In this document: positions 1-7,666 of the stretch, one piece after another
How positions within the stretch are numbered: the stretch's first letter is position 1
How the letters are laid out: each line of letters starts with the position of its first letter
Source: CAJXNP01 sp050305935
GTDB lineage: Bacteria; Bacteroidota; Bacteroidia; Cytophagales; Cyclobacteriaceae
Length of the DNA stretch: 64,000 nucleotides
Reading direction: 5' to 3'
Assembly (NCBI GenBank): GCA_050305935.1
Contig: JBNLGG010000004.1
Coordinates: 62,001 to 126,000 of the forward strand
Program-made: the position numbers and the translations under genes
The notes under the pieces: model-generated
Seen by the model: only the letters and a program-made list of their open reading frames with translations
The model's database searches: none
What the model was told of the DNA's origin: nothing

Positions 1-511
1 CGCCTACAAACCTGATACCCTTACCCTTATAAGGTTCAACTTTCCTTAACGACCTAATCTCTGCCGCAACATGACCTATCAATTGTTTGTCAATGCCTTC
101 CAGGGTAACGATTGGGTTCTTTCCTTTGGCAGTTTCGGCGTTCACGCTTATTTCATCGGGCACCATAAAGAAAATATTGTGCGAGTAGCCAAGGTTCAAC
201 TCAAGTACTTTTCCCTGAGTTGCTGCTTTGTAACCAACACCTACCAGCTCAAGCTGATGCTTAAACCCATTGTTTACACCTTCAATCATATTATTGATCA
301 AAGCTCTGTATAAACCGTGTAGTGCCTTATGTCTCTTTTGTTCAGTAGGCCTTTCAACTGAAAGTACACCATCCTCTATTAACACTTTGAAGTCTGGATC
401 CATTGACTGAACCAACTCACCTTTAGGTCCTTTCACTGTAACCGAGCCAGCCTTAACTTCAATAGTTACACCTTGAGGAATCTGTATTACTTTTTTTCCA
501 ATTCTAGACAT
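1..511 (-). CDS. rplF: 50S ribosomal protein L6 (3' end cut by window edge)
   Basis: Large-subunit protein near the sarcin-ricin loop and factor-binding site. Translation starts MSRIGKKVIQIP, the standard L6 N-terminus, and the last residues before the edge read EPYKGKGIRFVG, the conserved L6 C-terminal signature. About 170 residues are present; full-length L6 is roughly 180, so only the last dozen or so are missing. It follows rpsH by 10 bp and is the last visible gene of the S10/spc-type block. No local promoter is seen, so it is probably read from upstream. Confidence 0.97.
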   Translation of the reverse strand, partial: MSRIGKKVIQIPQGVTIEVKAGSVTVKGPKGELVQSMDPDFKVLIEDGVLSVERPTEQKRHKALHGLYRALINNMIEGVNNGFKHQLELVGVGYKAATQGKVLELNLGYSHNIFFMVPDEISVNAETAKGKNPIVTLEGIDKQLIGHVAAEIRSLRKVEPYKGKGIRFVG

Positions 512-521
512 CTCAGTTCAA

Positions 522-917
522 TTAATATACGTGACAAAGTACCTCACCACCAATATGTTCTTGTCTTGCCTGCTTATTTGTCATCACTCCTTTAGAAGTT
601 GACAATATGGCTATTCCTAAACCATTTAACACCCTTGGCATTTTTTCTGCACTGGTATATTTTCTCAAACCTGGCGTACTAATCCTTTTAATATGCGAGA
701 TCGCCGAGGTCCTGGTTTCAGGATGATATTTTAAAGCAATTTTTATTTGACCCTGAACACCTTCTGTTTCTTCAAATTTGTAATTCTGGATATACCCCTG
801 GTCAAAAAGAACCTTGGTGATTTCCTTTTTTATTTTAGAAGAAGGCACAATAACAATTCTGTGTTTTGCTTTGATTGCGTTCCTAAGTCTTGTCAAAAAG
901 TCTGCTATCGGATCCAT
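522..917 (-). CDS. rpsH: 30S ribosomal protein S8
   Basis: Primary 16S rRNA binder of the small-subunit platform, and in enterobacteria the translational repressor of the spc operon. The 131-residue length is normal. The N-terminus MDPIADFLTRLRNA and the C-terminal ARQEHIGGEVLCHVY (normally GGE.LC.V) are diagnostic. Its 68-bp gap from rpsN is the largest inside this block and holds a -7-like element, so a secondary promoter may lie there. No S8-binding mimic could be recognised by eye. Confidence 0.98.
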   Translation of the reverse strand: MDPIADFLTRLRNAIKAKHRIVIVPSSKIKKEITKVLFDQGYIQNYKFEETEGVQGQIKIALKYHPETRTSAISHIKRISTPGLRKYTSAEKMPRVLNGLGIAILSTSKGVMTNKQARQEHIGGEVLCHVY

Positions 918-954
918 TTTTTATATTTATTCTTTCAGTTTTGCAAACGGCCTG

Positions 955-962
955 CAAAGATA
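955..962 (-). promoter_or_regulatory. candidate internal -7 element before rpsH
   Basis: On the minus strand this reads TATCTTTG, matching the Bacteroidota -7 consensus TAnnTTTG. At the 19-nt spacing used by other promoters here the -33 position reads TTTT rather than TTTG, so it is weaker. It lies in the rpsN-rpsH gap and would give a leader of about 30 nt. Confidence 0.4.
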
Positions 963-985
963 GTAGAAAATTTACTATTATAAAA

Positions 986-1255
986 CTACCAACTTGCTTT
1001 TGTTAATCCTGGAATTTTGCCATCTCCAGCCATTTCTCTGAAGGTAACCCTGGAGATACCAAACTTCCTCATATAACCTTTAGGTCTTCCAGTTAATTTG
1101 CATCGGTTGTGCAACCTAACTGGCGAGGAATTTTTAGGTAGTTTATCAAGTCCTACCCAGTCACCACTTGCTTTTAACTCTGCTCGTTTGTTAGCATATT
1201 TAGCTACTAACCTCTCTCTTTTTCTTTCTCTGGCTTTTAAAGATGTCCTTGCCAT
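986..1255 (-). CDS. rpsN: 30S ribosomal protein S14, zinc-free form
   Basis: Small-subunit head protein. At 89 residues it is the long form, and the CxxC pairs of the short zinc-ribbon paralogue are absent; the only cysteine is in the NRCKLTGRPKGYMRKFGISR segment. The C-terminus REMAGDGKIPGLTKASW is typical of the family. It sits 6 bp downstream of rplE. Because this copy needs no zinc, a second zinc-type copy is not required for growth, though one may exist elsewhere. Confidence 0.98.
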   Translation of the reverse strand: MARTSLKARERKRERLVAKYANKRAELKASGDWVGLDKLPKNSSPVRLHNRCKLTGRPKGYMRKFGISRVTFREMAGDGKIPGLTKASW

Positions 1256-1261
1256 ATTATT

Positions 1262-1816
1262 CTAGTTTTTATTGTTTGAAAAAGGTAAGCCAAATGCCTT
1301 CAGTAATTCAAGGCTTTCCTCATCAGTATTAGCTGTTGTCACTATGGTGATATTCATCCCAGATATCTTATTCACTTTGTCGATACTGATTTCCGGGAAA
1401 ATAATTTGCTCCTTCACTCCCAATGTGTAATTACCTCTACCGTCAAATCCCTTGTCATTTATTCCTCTAAAGTCCCTAACACGAGGTAGTGCTACCGAAG
1501 TAAGCCTATCAAGAAACTCATACATTTTGTTTCCTCTCAAGGTGACTTTCGCGCCAATAGGCATTTCCTCCCTCAACTTAAAATTTGAAATAGAATGCTT
1601 CGCTTTTGTAGCCACAGCTCTTTGACCAGTTATTGTTGTCAATTCCTCAACTCCCTGATCAACTAATTTCTTATCAGACACCGCATCTCCAATTCCCTTG
1701 TTGATAGCAATTTTAACTATCTTAGGTACCTGCATCACAGATTTATACTGAAATTTCTCCTTTAATGCCGGAACAACTTCGTTGAGATACTTATCTTTTA
1801 ATCTTGGATTAGCCAT
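1262..1816 (-). CDS. rplE: 50S ribosomal protein L5
   Basis: Central-protuberance protein that binds 5S rRNA and contacts S13 across the subunit interface. The 184 residues match the family. Conserved stretches include VPKIVKIAINKGIGDA near residue 30 and RDFRGINDKGFDGRGNYTLG near residue 115. The start overlaps the 3' end of rplX by 8 bp, which suggests translational coupling. Confidence 0.98.
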   Translation of the reverse strand: MANPRLKDKYLNEVVPALKEKFQYKSVMQVPKIVKIAINKGIGDAVSDKKLVDQGVEELTTITGQRAVATKAKHSISNFKLREEMPIGAKVTLRGNKMYEFLDRLTSVALPRVRDFRGINDKGFDGRGNYTLGVKEQIIFPEISIDKVNKISGMNITIVTTANTDEESLELLKAFGLPFSNNKN

Positions 1817-2135
1817 TTTTTATTACTTGACCTGTTTTCTTTGAATACCTTTGTAATTTACCAGACTCATCTTTCTTGCGACCAGTCCTGGTTGGCTCGC
1901 CGCTTGATGGATCTACGATCATCAAGTTGCTCAAATGAATTGCTGCCTCCGTCTTAGTAATTCCACCATTCGGATTTTGGGCTGAGGGTTTAGCATGTTT
2001 TGTTACCATGTTTAAACCTTCCACAATTGCCCTGTTCTTAGCTGGAAATACTTCAAGAACTTTACCCTTTTTTCCCTTTGAATTACCAGAGATAGCTATT
2101 ACTTGATCACCCTTCTTTATATGCAATTTTGCCAT
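1809..2135 (-). CDS. rplX: 50S ribosomal protein L24
   Basis: Assembly initiator of the large subunit. The N-terminal KOW motif is visible as KKGDQVIAISGNSKGKKGKV (residues 7-26). The length of 108 is normal. Its last codons overlap the rplE start, and an 11-bp gap separates it from rplN. Confidence 0.97.
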   Translation of the reverse strand: MAKLHIKKGDQVIAISGNSKGKKGKVLEVFPAKNRAIVEGLNMVTKHAKPSAQNPNGGITKTEAAIHLSNLMIVDPSSGEPTRTGRKKDESGKLQRYSKKTGQVIKNG

Positions 2136-2146
2136 TGTCCTAATAT

Positions 2147-2515
2147 TTAAAGCACTTCAGGTGCCAATGAAACTATTTTCATGAATTGCTTTTCCCTAAG
2201 CTCCCTGGCAACAGGACCAAAAATCCTGGTACCTCTTGGTTCGTCAGAAGCAGTTAAAAGAACGGCCGCGTTGTCTTCAAAACGAATATAGGAACCATCT
2301 TTCCTTCTGACAGACTTTTTTGTTCGAACGATAACAGCTTTAGAAACTGTTCCCTTTTTTAAGCTACTTGATGACAACGCTGATTTAACGGTGACTACGA
2401 TCTTGTCACCCACGGAAGCATATCGCCTTTTTGTACCACCTAGCACACGGATACAAAGCACTTCTTTTGCTCCGCTATTGTCAGCTACATTGAGTCTTGA
2501 TTCCTGCTGTATCAT
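2147..2515 (-). CDS. rplN: 50S ribosomal protein L14
   Basis: Intersubunit bridge protein at the base of the L7/L12 side. The 122-residue length and the start MIQQESRLNVADNSGAKE are near-invariant features, followed by the conserved CIRVLGG segment. It lies 1 bp downstream of the rpsQ stop, as in most bacteria. Confidence 0.98.
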   Translation of the reverse strand: MIQQESRLNVADNSGAKEVLCIRVLGGTKRRYASVGDKIVVTVKSALSSSSLKKGTVSKAVIVRTKKSVRRKDGSYIRFEDNAAVLLTASDEPRGTRIFGPVARELREKQFMKIVSLAPEVL

Positions 2516-2516
2516 T

Positions 2517-2774
2517 TTATTTAGCCTTTTCTATTATGTTAACTAATCTCCAACGTTTGTTTTTACTTAAAGGCCTAGTTTCCATTATTCTTACCGTATC
2601 TCCCACGCCGCACTCATTCTTTTCATCATGAGCCATAAATTTCGATGTAAGACCAACAAACTTTCCGTACTTAGGGTGCTTGATTTTCCGGTAAACAGCT
2701 ACGACGATGGACTTATCCATTGCGTTTTTCACTACTTTACCAACCCGTTCTTTTCTAAGTCTCCTGGTTTCCAT
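2517..2774 (-). CDS. rpsQ: 30S ribosomal protein S17
   Basis: Primary 16S rRNA binder with an OB fold. The 85 residues include RKERVGKVVKNAMDKSIVV and the family segment HDEKNECGVGDTVRIMETRP. It is packed between rpmC and rplN with single-base gaps, so all three must share a transcript. Confidence 0.98.
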   Translation of the reverse strand: METRRLRKERVGKVVKNAMDKSIVVAVYRKIKHPKYGKFVGLTSKFMAHDEKNECGVGDTVRIMETRPLSKNKRWRLVNIIEKAK

Positions 2775-2775
2775 T

Positions 2776-2970
2776 TTAATTATTATTTTCTTTTTCGTTC
2801 ATGATAGTGAGGATTCTGGCCACAGTCTTCCTTACCTCCTTAATCTTATTTGGATTTTCAATAGGAGATACAGCATGTGCAAACTTTAACTTCTGCAATT
2901 GCTCTTTTTCTGCCAACAGTCTTTGCTCAAGCTCTTCTTTTGTCAAAGTCCTTAATTCAGAATTTTTCAT
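2776..2970 (-). CDS. rpmC: 50S ribosomal protein L29
   Basis: Small two-helix protein at the peptide exit-tunnel rim, next to L23, where trigger factor and SRP dock. It has 64 residues starting MKNSELRTLTKEELEQRL, with the usual FAHAVSPIENPNKIKEVRKTVARI C-terminal half. It lies between rplP and rpsQ with 1-bp gaps. Confidence 0.97.
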   Translation of the reverse strand: MKNSELRTLTKEELEQRLLAEKEQLQKLKFAHAVSPIENPNKIKEVRKTVARILTIMNEKENNN

Positions 2971-2971
2971 G

Positions 2972-3391
2972 CTATTCTACGTAATCTTTTCGTACGACAA
3001 ATTGAGTTTTTACTGGTAATTTCTGAGCAGCCAATCTAAGCGACTCTTGTGCAATGCCTTTATTAGTTCCCCCTGATTCAAAAATGATTGTCCCAGGTTT
3101 AACCACTGCTACCCAATATTCAGGAGCTCCCTTACCCTTACCCATTCGCACTTCAGCGGGTTTTTTGGTTATTGGCTTGTCAGGAAATACTCTGATCCAT
3201 ACCTGGCCTTCTCTTTTCATGGCCCTTGTTACCGCAACCCTTGCAGCTTCGATTTGTCTGCTAGTAATCCATCCCGGCTCAAGTGATTTAATGGCAAAGT
3301 CACCAAAAGCGATAGAATGTCCTCGTTGAGCAATTCCTTTTACTCTGCCTTTCTGCTTTTTTCTGAATTTTGTCCTTTTAGGCTGTAACAT
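2972..3391 (-). CDS. rplP: 50S ribosomal protein L16
   Basis: Binds 23S and 5S rRNA near the A-site tRNA elbow. It starts MLQPKRTKFRKKQKGR, the standard L16 N-terminus. The segment with the residue hydroxylated by YcfD in some bacteria reads VRMGKGKGAPEYWVAVVKPG. Length 139 is normal. Confidence 0.98.
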   Translation of the reverse strand: MLQPKRTKFRKKQKGRVKGIAQRGHSIAFGDFAIKSLEPGWITSRQIEAARVAVTRAMKREGQVWIRVFPDKPITKKPAEVRMGKGKGAPEYWVAVVKPGTIIFESGGTNKGIAQESLRLAAQKLPVKTQFVVRKDYVE

Positions 3392-3414
3392 AACTTATTT
3401 CTATTTTTGCCTAT

Positions 3415-4125
3415 TTATCTTCTTTTTCTTTTTGGAACGTCTCCTCGCTTTCTGCCAAGTCCACCACCATCACCAACAATGTTTGGTGAAAGATCTCTCT
3501 TGCCATAAACTTCACCTTTGAAGATCCAAACTTTTATACCGATTATTCCATACACAGTTTGAGCCTCAGATATCGCGTAGTCTATGTCCGCTCTTAGTGT
3601 ATGCAATGGAATTCTTCCTTCTTTGTATTGTTCGGTTCGCGCCATCTCAGCACCACCTAGCCGACCGGAAACCTTTACTTTGATACCTTGAGCACCTACC
3701 CGTATTGCCGAAGCAATAGCTTGCTTCATCGCTCTTCTGTAGGAAATTCTCGCTTGTAGCTGTTGAGCGATCGACTCACCAACTAACTTGGCGTCCAGTT
3801 CAGGCCTTTTGATTTCAAAAATGTTAATCTGAACGTCCTTGCCAGTGATCTTCTTAAGCTCTTCTTTAATTCGATCCACTTCTGCACCACCTTTGCCTAT
3901 CACCACTCCTGGACGGGCGGTGTGAATAGTCAACGTAATTCTTTTTAGGGTTCTTTCGATGATCACTTTTGAAATTCCACCTTTAGGAATCCTGGCGTGG
4001 ACGTACTTTCTAATTTTTTGATCTTCGATCAATTTGTCAGAGAATGTCTTCCCTCCAAACCAATTTGATTCCCATCCGCGGATGATTCCTAATCGTAGAC
4101 CTACAGGATTAACTTTTTGTCCCAT
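3415..4125 (-). CDS. rpsC: 30S ribosomal protein S3
   Basis: Lines the mRNA entry tunnel and carries helicase-related basic residues. The KH-domain loop VVIGKGGAEVDRI lies near residues 75-87, and the C-terminal domain has VSGRLGGAEMARTEQYKEG, both diagnostic. The 236-residue protein ends in a basic tail (GRKRGDVPKRKRR). It is separated by 2 bp from rplV. Confidence 0.98.
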   Translation of the reverse strand: MGQKVNPVGLRLGIIRGWESNWFGGKTFSDKLIEDQKIRKYVHARIPKGGISKVIIERTLKRITLTIHTARPGVVIGKGGAEVDRIKEELKKITGKDVQINIFEIKRPELDAKLVGESIAQQLQARISYRRAMKQAIASAIRVGAQGIKVKVSGRLGGAEMARTEQYKEGRIPLHTLRADIDYAISEAQTVYGIIGIKVWIFKGEVYGKRDLSPNIVGDGGGLGRKRGDVPKRKRR

Positions 4126-4127
4126 AT

Positions 4128-4514
4128 TTATTTGCTATCTTTTTCTTCTTTTTTGTTTTCTACAACTGGTTGACTTTTGCTCGCAACAACCAGGGTAACG
4201 TGGTTAGATCGTTTTCTGATCCTATGACCTCTCCCTTGTGGTGCTGGTCTTAGTCTTTTCAAAATTCTACCTGGCCCTACTTCAACTGTTTTGATAAATA
4301 GATCCGCTTCTTCTAACCTTGTATCTTCATTGGCTTGCTGCCAGTTAGAAATGGCAGATAATAATAGTTTCTCCAGCCGGGCAGCGCCTTCCTTAGGCTC
4401 GTACTTTAAAAGATTTAAAGCATGGTTTACTTTCTTGCCACGAATCAGATCTGCTACTAACCTCATCTTGCGAGGAGCAGTTGGTACGTTTCTTAGTTTA
4501 GCTACTGCTTCCAT
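4128..4514 (-). CDS. rplV: 50S ribosomal protein L22
   Basis: Its beta-hairpin forms part of the exit-tunnel constriction. The conserved N-terminal RNVPTAPRKMRLVADLIRGK and C-terminal hairpin RLRPAPQGRGHRIRKRSNH are both present, with no deletion of the kind that gives macrolide resistance. Length is 128 residues with a short charged tail (NKKEEKDSK). Confidence 0.97.
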   Translation of the reverse strand: MEAVAKLRNVPTAPRKMRLVADLIRGKKVNHALNLLKYEPKEGAARLEKLLLSAISNWQQANEDTRLEEADLFIKTVEVGPGRILKRLRPAPQGRGHRIRKRSNHVTLVVASKSQPVVENKKEEKDSK

Positions 4515-4516
4515 CT

Positions 4517-4795
4517 CTATTTTTTACCTTTATCTTTTTTCGAAATATGACCTCTGAAATTTCTTGTCGGTGCAAACTCACCAAGTTTATGGCCTACCAT
4601 GTTCTCAGTTACATATACCGGAATGAACTTGTTACCATTATGCACTGCGAAAGTATGACCTACAAAATCAGGAGAAATCATCGACCTTCTAGACCATGTC
4701 TTAATTACTGACTTTTTACCAGAGTCATTCATGGTATCTACTTTCTTTTCAAGGCGAAAGTCAATATATGGTCCTTTTTTTAATGATCTAGCCAT
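4517..4795 (-). CDS. rpsS: 30S ribosomal protein S19
   Basis: Small-subunit head protein forming a complex with S13 near the A-site tRNA. The 92-residue product begins MARSLKKGPYIDFRLEKKV and contains TWSRRSMISPDFVGHTFAVH, both near-invariant. It lies between rplB and rplV with 2-bp gaps. Confidence 0.98.
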   Translation of the reverse strand: MARSLKKGPYIDFRLEKKVDTMNDSGKKSVIKTWSRRSMISPDFVGHTFAVHNGNKFIPVYVTENMVGHKLGEFAPTRNFRGHISKKDKGKK

Positions 4796-4797
4796 TG

Positions 4798-5616
4798 TTA
4801 TTTCTTACCAATTATTAAATTATTTGAATACTTTTTAGGATGCCTTGTCTTTTTACCCTTAGCTAACAGACCTTTTCTTGATCTCGGGTGACCTCCGGAG
4901 GACCTTCCTTCACCACCACCCATTGGGTGATCAACAGGGTTCATTACCACACCTCTCACTCGTGGCCGTCTTCCTAACCATCTATTTCGACCCGCTTTAC
5001 CCAGGTTAACGTTCATGTTGTCAGCATTGGAAACAGATCCAACAGTTGCAAAACATTTTACCAATACTAATCGCATTTCACCAGAAGGAAGCTTCACGGT
5101 CGCATATCTTCCTTCCCTAGCTAATAGTTGAGCATAATTTCCGGCGCTTCTTACCAATGCTCCTCCCTTACCCGGTTTCAACTCCAAATTATGGATGATA
5201 GTACCCAAAGGAATTTTAGCCAATGGTAGGCAGTTACCTACTTCAGGCGCTACTTCTTCCCCAGCAATTATAGTCTGGCCAACTTTAAGACCCTCAGGGG
5301 CAAGGATATATCTTTTCTCACCATCTGCATAGAATATCAAAGCTATACGAGCCGTTCTGTTTGGATCATACTCGATCGTTTTAACAGTGCCAGGGATATC
5401 CTTTTTATCTCTTTTAAAATCAATAACTCTGTATTTCTTTTTATGACCACCACCTATATATCTCATGGTCATCCTTCCCTGATTGTTCCTACCACCAGAT
5501 CTCTTTTTGTTAGCCACTAACGACTTCTCTGGTGTACTTGTAGTGATTTCGCTAAAGATGGGAGCAAGTCTTTGCCTTTGTCCTGGTGTTATGGGTCTTA
5601 TTTTCTTAACAGCCAT
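4798..5616 (-). CDS. rplB: 50S ribosomal protein L2
   Basis: Core protein needed for peptidyl-transferase assembly and subunit joining. The C-terminal loop PVDHPMGGGEGRSSGGHPRS contains the functionally important histidine near the active centre. The 272-residue length is normal. It is in the usual wDBS order (rplW, rplB, rpsS). Confidence 0.98.
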   Translation of the reverse strand: MAVKKIRPITPGQRQRLAPIFSEITTSTPEKSLVANKKRSGGRNNQGRMTMRYIGGGHKKKYRVIDFKRDKKDIPGTVKTIEYDPNRTARIALIFYADGEKRYILAPEGLKVGQTIIAGEEVAPEVGNCLPLAKIPLGTIIHNLELKPGKGGALVRSAGNYAQLLAREGRYATVKLPSGEMRLVLVKCFATVGSVSNADNMNVNLGKAGRNRWLGRRPRVRGVVMNPVDHPMGGGEGRSSGGHPRSRKGLLAKGKKTRHPKKYSNNLIIGKK

Positions 5617-5628
5617 GTTTTTTAATGT

Positions 5629-5916
5629 TTAAATACCGCTATAAAAATCTATAACCTCACCCTGAGCAACTGTAATAATTGCCTTTTTATATTTCGGGGA
5701 TCTACCAGAGATTACTTTTGATTTTGTATACCTGGTCTTTTCTTTGCCTGCATAAATCATGGTGTTCACTTTTTCAACAGTAACTCCATACATTTTTTCA
5801 ACGGCATTTTTTATTTCTACTTTATTAGCTTTATTATTCACAACAAAGCCATACTTACCTGCTTCATTGAGGTCAGAGACTTTTTCAGAAATAATTGGCT
5901 TTATTAATATGCTCAT
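5629..5916 (-). CDS. rplW: 50S ribosomal protein L23
   Basis: Exit-tunnel rim protein and docking site for trigger factor. The 95-residue sequence starts MSILIKPIISEKVSDL and contains VVNNKANKVEIKNAVEKMYG, the family core. It is less conserved than its neighbours, but position between rplD and rplB and the motif agree. Confidence 0.97.
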   Translation of the reverse strand: MSILIKPIISEKVSDLNEAGKYGFVVNNKANKVEIKNAVEKMYGVTVEKVNTMIYAGKEKTRYTKSKVISGRSPKYKKAIITVAQGEVIDFYSGI

Positions 5917-5920
5917 CTTC

Positions 5921-6547
5921 TTAATTAAGTATGCTTTCTAATTTTTCAATTGACCCCTTGCAAAGAATCAGCTTATCTGAGTTTACCAGATCATAGGTGT
6001 TTAATTCACTTACTACTGAAACCTTCGATCTTTTAAGATTCCTGCTTGACAACAGTATATTTTTGTCCTTTTCCGCAACAATTAACAGCGACTTCTGGTC
6101 AGAAACATTCAGCTTCTTTAAAATCTCAATAAATGTTTTCGTTTTTGGTGCATCCAATGCAAAATCTTCCAGGATAGTGATGTCCTTTGAATTTGCTTTA
6201 TAGGTCAAAGCTGACTTTCTAGCCAATTGCTTCACCTTTTTATTAAGCTTTATATCATAATTCCTTGGACGTGGGCCGAACACTCTACCACCACCTACGA
6301 AAACAGGTGACTTAACACTACCTGCCCTCGCGGTACCTGTACCTTTTTGCCTCTTAATTTTTCTAGTAGATCCCTTAACCTCTGCTCTCTCCTTAGCTTT
6401 ATGGGTTCCTTGTCGTTGAGCAGCCAGATAGCCTTTTACATCAAGGTAAATAGCATGATCATTTGGCTCAATACCAAATATTTCCTTACTGAGTTTTACC
6501 TTATCCCCAGTTTCTTCTCCATTGATATTTATAACAGCGAGATTCAT
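5921..6547 (-). CDS. rplD: 50S ribosomal protein L4
   Basis: Its long loop reaches the exit tunnel; in E. coli L4 also represses the S10 operon. The loop region has the conserved segment TRKIKRQKGTGTARAGSVKS, followed by FVGGGRVFGPRPRNYDIKLN. The length of 208 is typical. Since rpsJ is separated from rplC by a terminator here, an enterobacterial L4 leader control at the rpsJ leader cannot apply in the same form. Confidence 0.97.
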   Translation of the reverse strand: MNLAVININGEETGDKVKLSKEIFGIEPNDHAIYLDVKGYLAAQRQGTHKAKERAEVKGSTRKIKRQKGTGTARAGSVKSPVFVGGGRVFGPRPRNYDIKLNKKVKQLARKSALTYKANSKDITILEDFALDAPKTKTFIEILKKLNVSDQKSLLIVAEKDKNILLSSRNLKRSKVSVVSELNTYDLVNSDKLILCKGSIEKLESILN

Positions 6548-6552
6548 CTTAC

Positions 6553-7185
6553 TTATTTTTCAAGAACCACATATGAATTTTTTGCACCAGGTAAAGAGCC
6601 GCTTACTACGATCAGATTATTATCAGGTACAATTTTTAATACTTTCAGGTTAATCATCTTAACTCGCTTGCCACCTGTTCTCCCTGCCATACGCATACCT
6701 TTAAACACCCTGGAAGGAAACGAACATGCACCAATCGATCCGGGTGCTCTCAATCTATTATGTTGACCGTGAGTACTTTGGCCGACACCACCAAAGTTGT
6801 GTCTTTTTACCACACCCTGGAAACCTTTACCTTTTGAGTTACTGATAGCATCTACAAAATCACCTTCCACAAAAACATCTGCCGGCGATAATTCCTGTCC
6901 TAACTCTATCTTACTTTCAAAATCTTCCCTGAAATTCCTAAATTCTACCACCTTCTTTTTAGGTGTAGTATTTGCTCTTTTAAAATGCCCAACTAACGCC
7001 TTAGGAGTGTTTTTTGGCTTTCTCTCATCAAAAGCTAATTGAACAGCATTATAACCATCGGTATCTTTATTTTTAAGATGAGTAACAACGCATGGGCCCG
7101 CCTGGATCACGGTACAAGCGATGCTCACGCCGTTCTCGTCATATATGCTGGTCATGCCGATCTTCTTTCCAATAATGCCTGACAT
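6553..7185 (-). CDS. rplC: 50S ribosomal protein L3
   Basis: Early-assembly protein that reaches toward the peptidyl-transferase centre. The glutamine-containing loop NFGGVGQSTHGQHNRLRAPG (normally methylated by PrmB) and GRTGGKRVKMINLKV are present. Length is 210 residues. It is the first gene after a terminator and a good promoter, so it probably heads the rplC-to-rplF transcript, with a leader of about 40 nt. Confidence 0.98.
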   Translation of the reverse strand: MSGIIGKKIGMTSIYDENGVSIACTVIQAGPCVVTHLKNKDTDGYNAVQLAFDERKPKNTPKALVGHFKRANTTPKKKVVEFRNFREDFESKIELGQELSPADVFVEGDFVDAISNSKGKGFQGVVKRHNFGGVGQSTHGQHNRLRAPGSIGACSFPSRVFKGMRMAGRTGGKRVKMINLKVLKIVPDNNLIVVSGSLPGAKNSYVVLEK

Positions 7186-7231
7186 TTTATTTTAATATTT
7201 AATATTGTTTTTCTATTTCCAAAAAGGACTG

Positions 7232-7262
7232 CAAAGGTAGTAAATTACCGAAACAAACCAAA
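7232..7262 (-). promoter_or_regulatory. Bacteroidota-type promoter of rplC
   Basis: The minus strand reads TTTG (7262-7259), 19 nt, then TACCTTTG (7239-7232). This is a full match to the -33/-7 consensus of the major sigma factor of this phylum. It sits just downstream of the rpsJ terminator, so it can restart transcription for the L3 gene cluster. Confidence 0.75.
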
Positions 7263-7287
7263 TAAATTTTCGTTATTCCGGCGCCAT

Positions 7288-7330
7288 AAAAAAAGGAACC
7301 AGCATATTCAAAATGTTGGTTCCTTTTTTT
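7288..7330. terminator. bidirectional intrinsic terminator between rpsJ and rplC
   Basis: A stem pairs GGAACCAGCAT-type and ATGTTGGTTCC-type arms around a 7-nt loop, flanked by seven A's on one side and seven T's on the other. It therefore looks like a Rho-independent terminator on either strand. It begins 14 bp after the rpsJ stop and should end or attenuate the rpsL-rpsG-fusA-rpsJ transcript. Confidence 0.85.
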
Positions 7331-7344
7331 AGGATAAAGCACCT

Positions 7345-7650
7345 TTAAACCTTTATTTCTACATCAACCCCGCTCGGTAATTCCAACTTCATCAATGCGT
7401 CTACAGTCTTAGCGCTGTTACTGTAAATATCCACCAGTCGCTTGTATGTAAACAACTGGAATTGTTCACGTGATTTTTTGTTTACGTGAGGTGATCGCAA
7501 CACGGTGAAGAATTCCTTTTTTGTTGGCAAAGGAATAGGTCCGCTTACAACTGCTCCAGTTGCTTTTACCGCCTTTACAATTTTTTCTGATGACTTGTCT
7601 ACCAGATTGTGATCGTATGACTTAAGCTTAATTCTTATTTTCTGAGTCAT
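7345..7650 (-). CDS. rpsJ: 30S ribosomal protein S10 (NusE)
   Basis: Small-subunit head protein that also acts as NusE, binding NusB and NusG in antitermination and transcription-translation coupling. The 101 residues include RIKLKSYDHNLVDKS and the C-terminal PSGVDVEIKV, both conserved. It is 16 bp after fusA rather than directly joined to rplC: a terminator and a promoter lie between it and rplC. Confidence 0.98.
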   Translation of the reverse strand: MTQKIRIKLKSYDHNLVDKSSEKIVKAVKATGAVVSGPIPLPTKKEFFTVLRSPHVNKKSREQFQLFTYKRLVDIYSNSAKTVDALMKLELPSGVDVEIKV

Positions 7651-7666
7651 TATCGTCTACTTAAAT

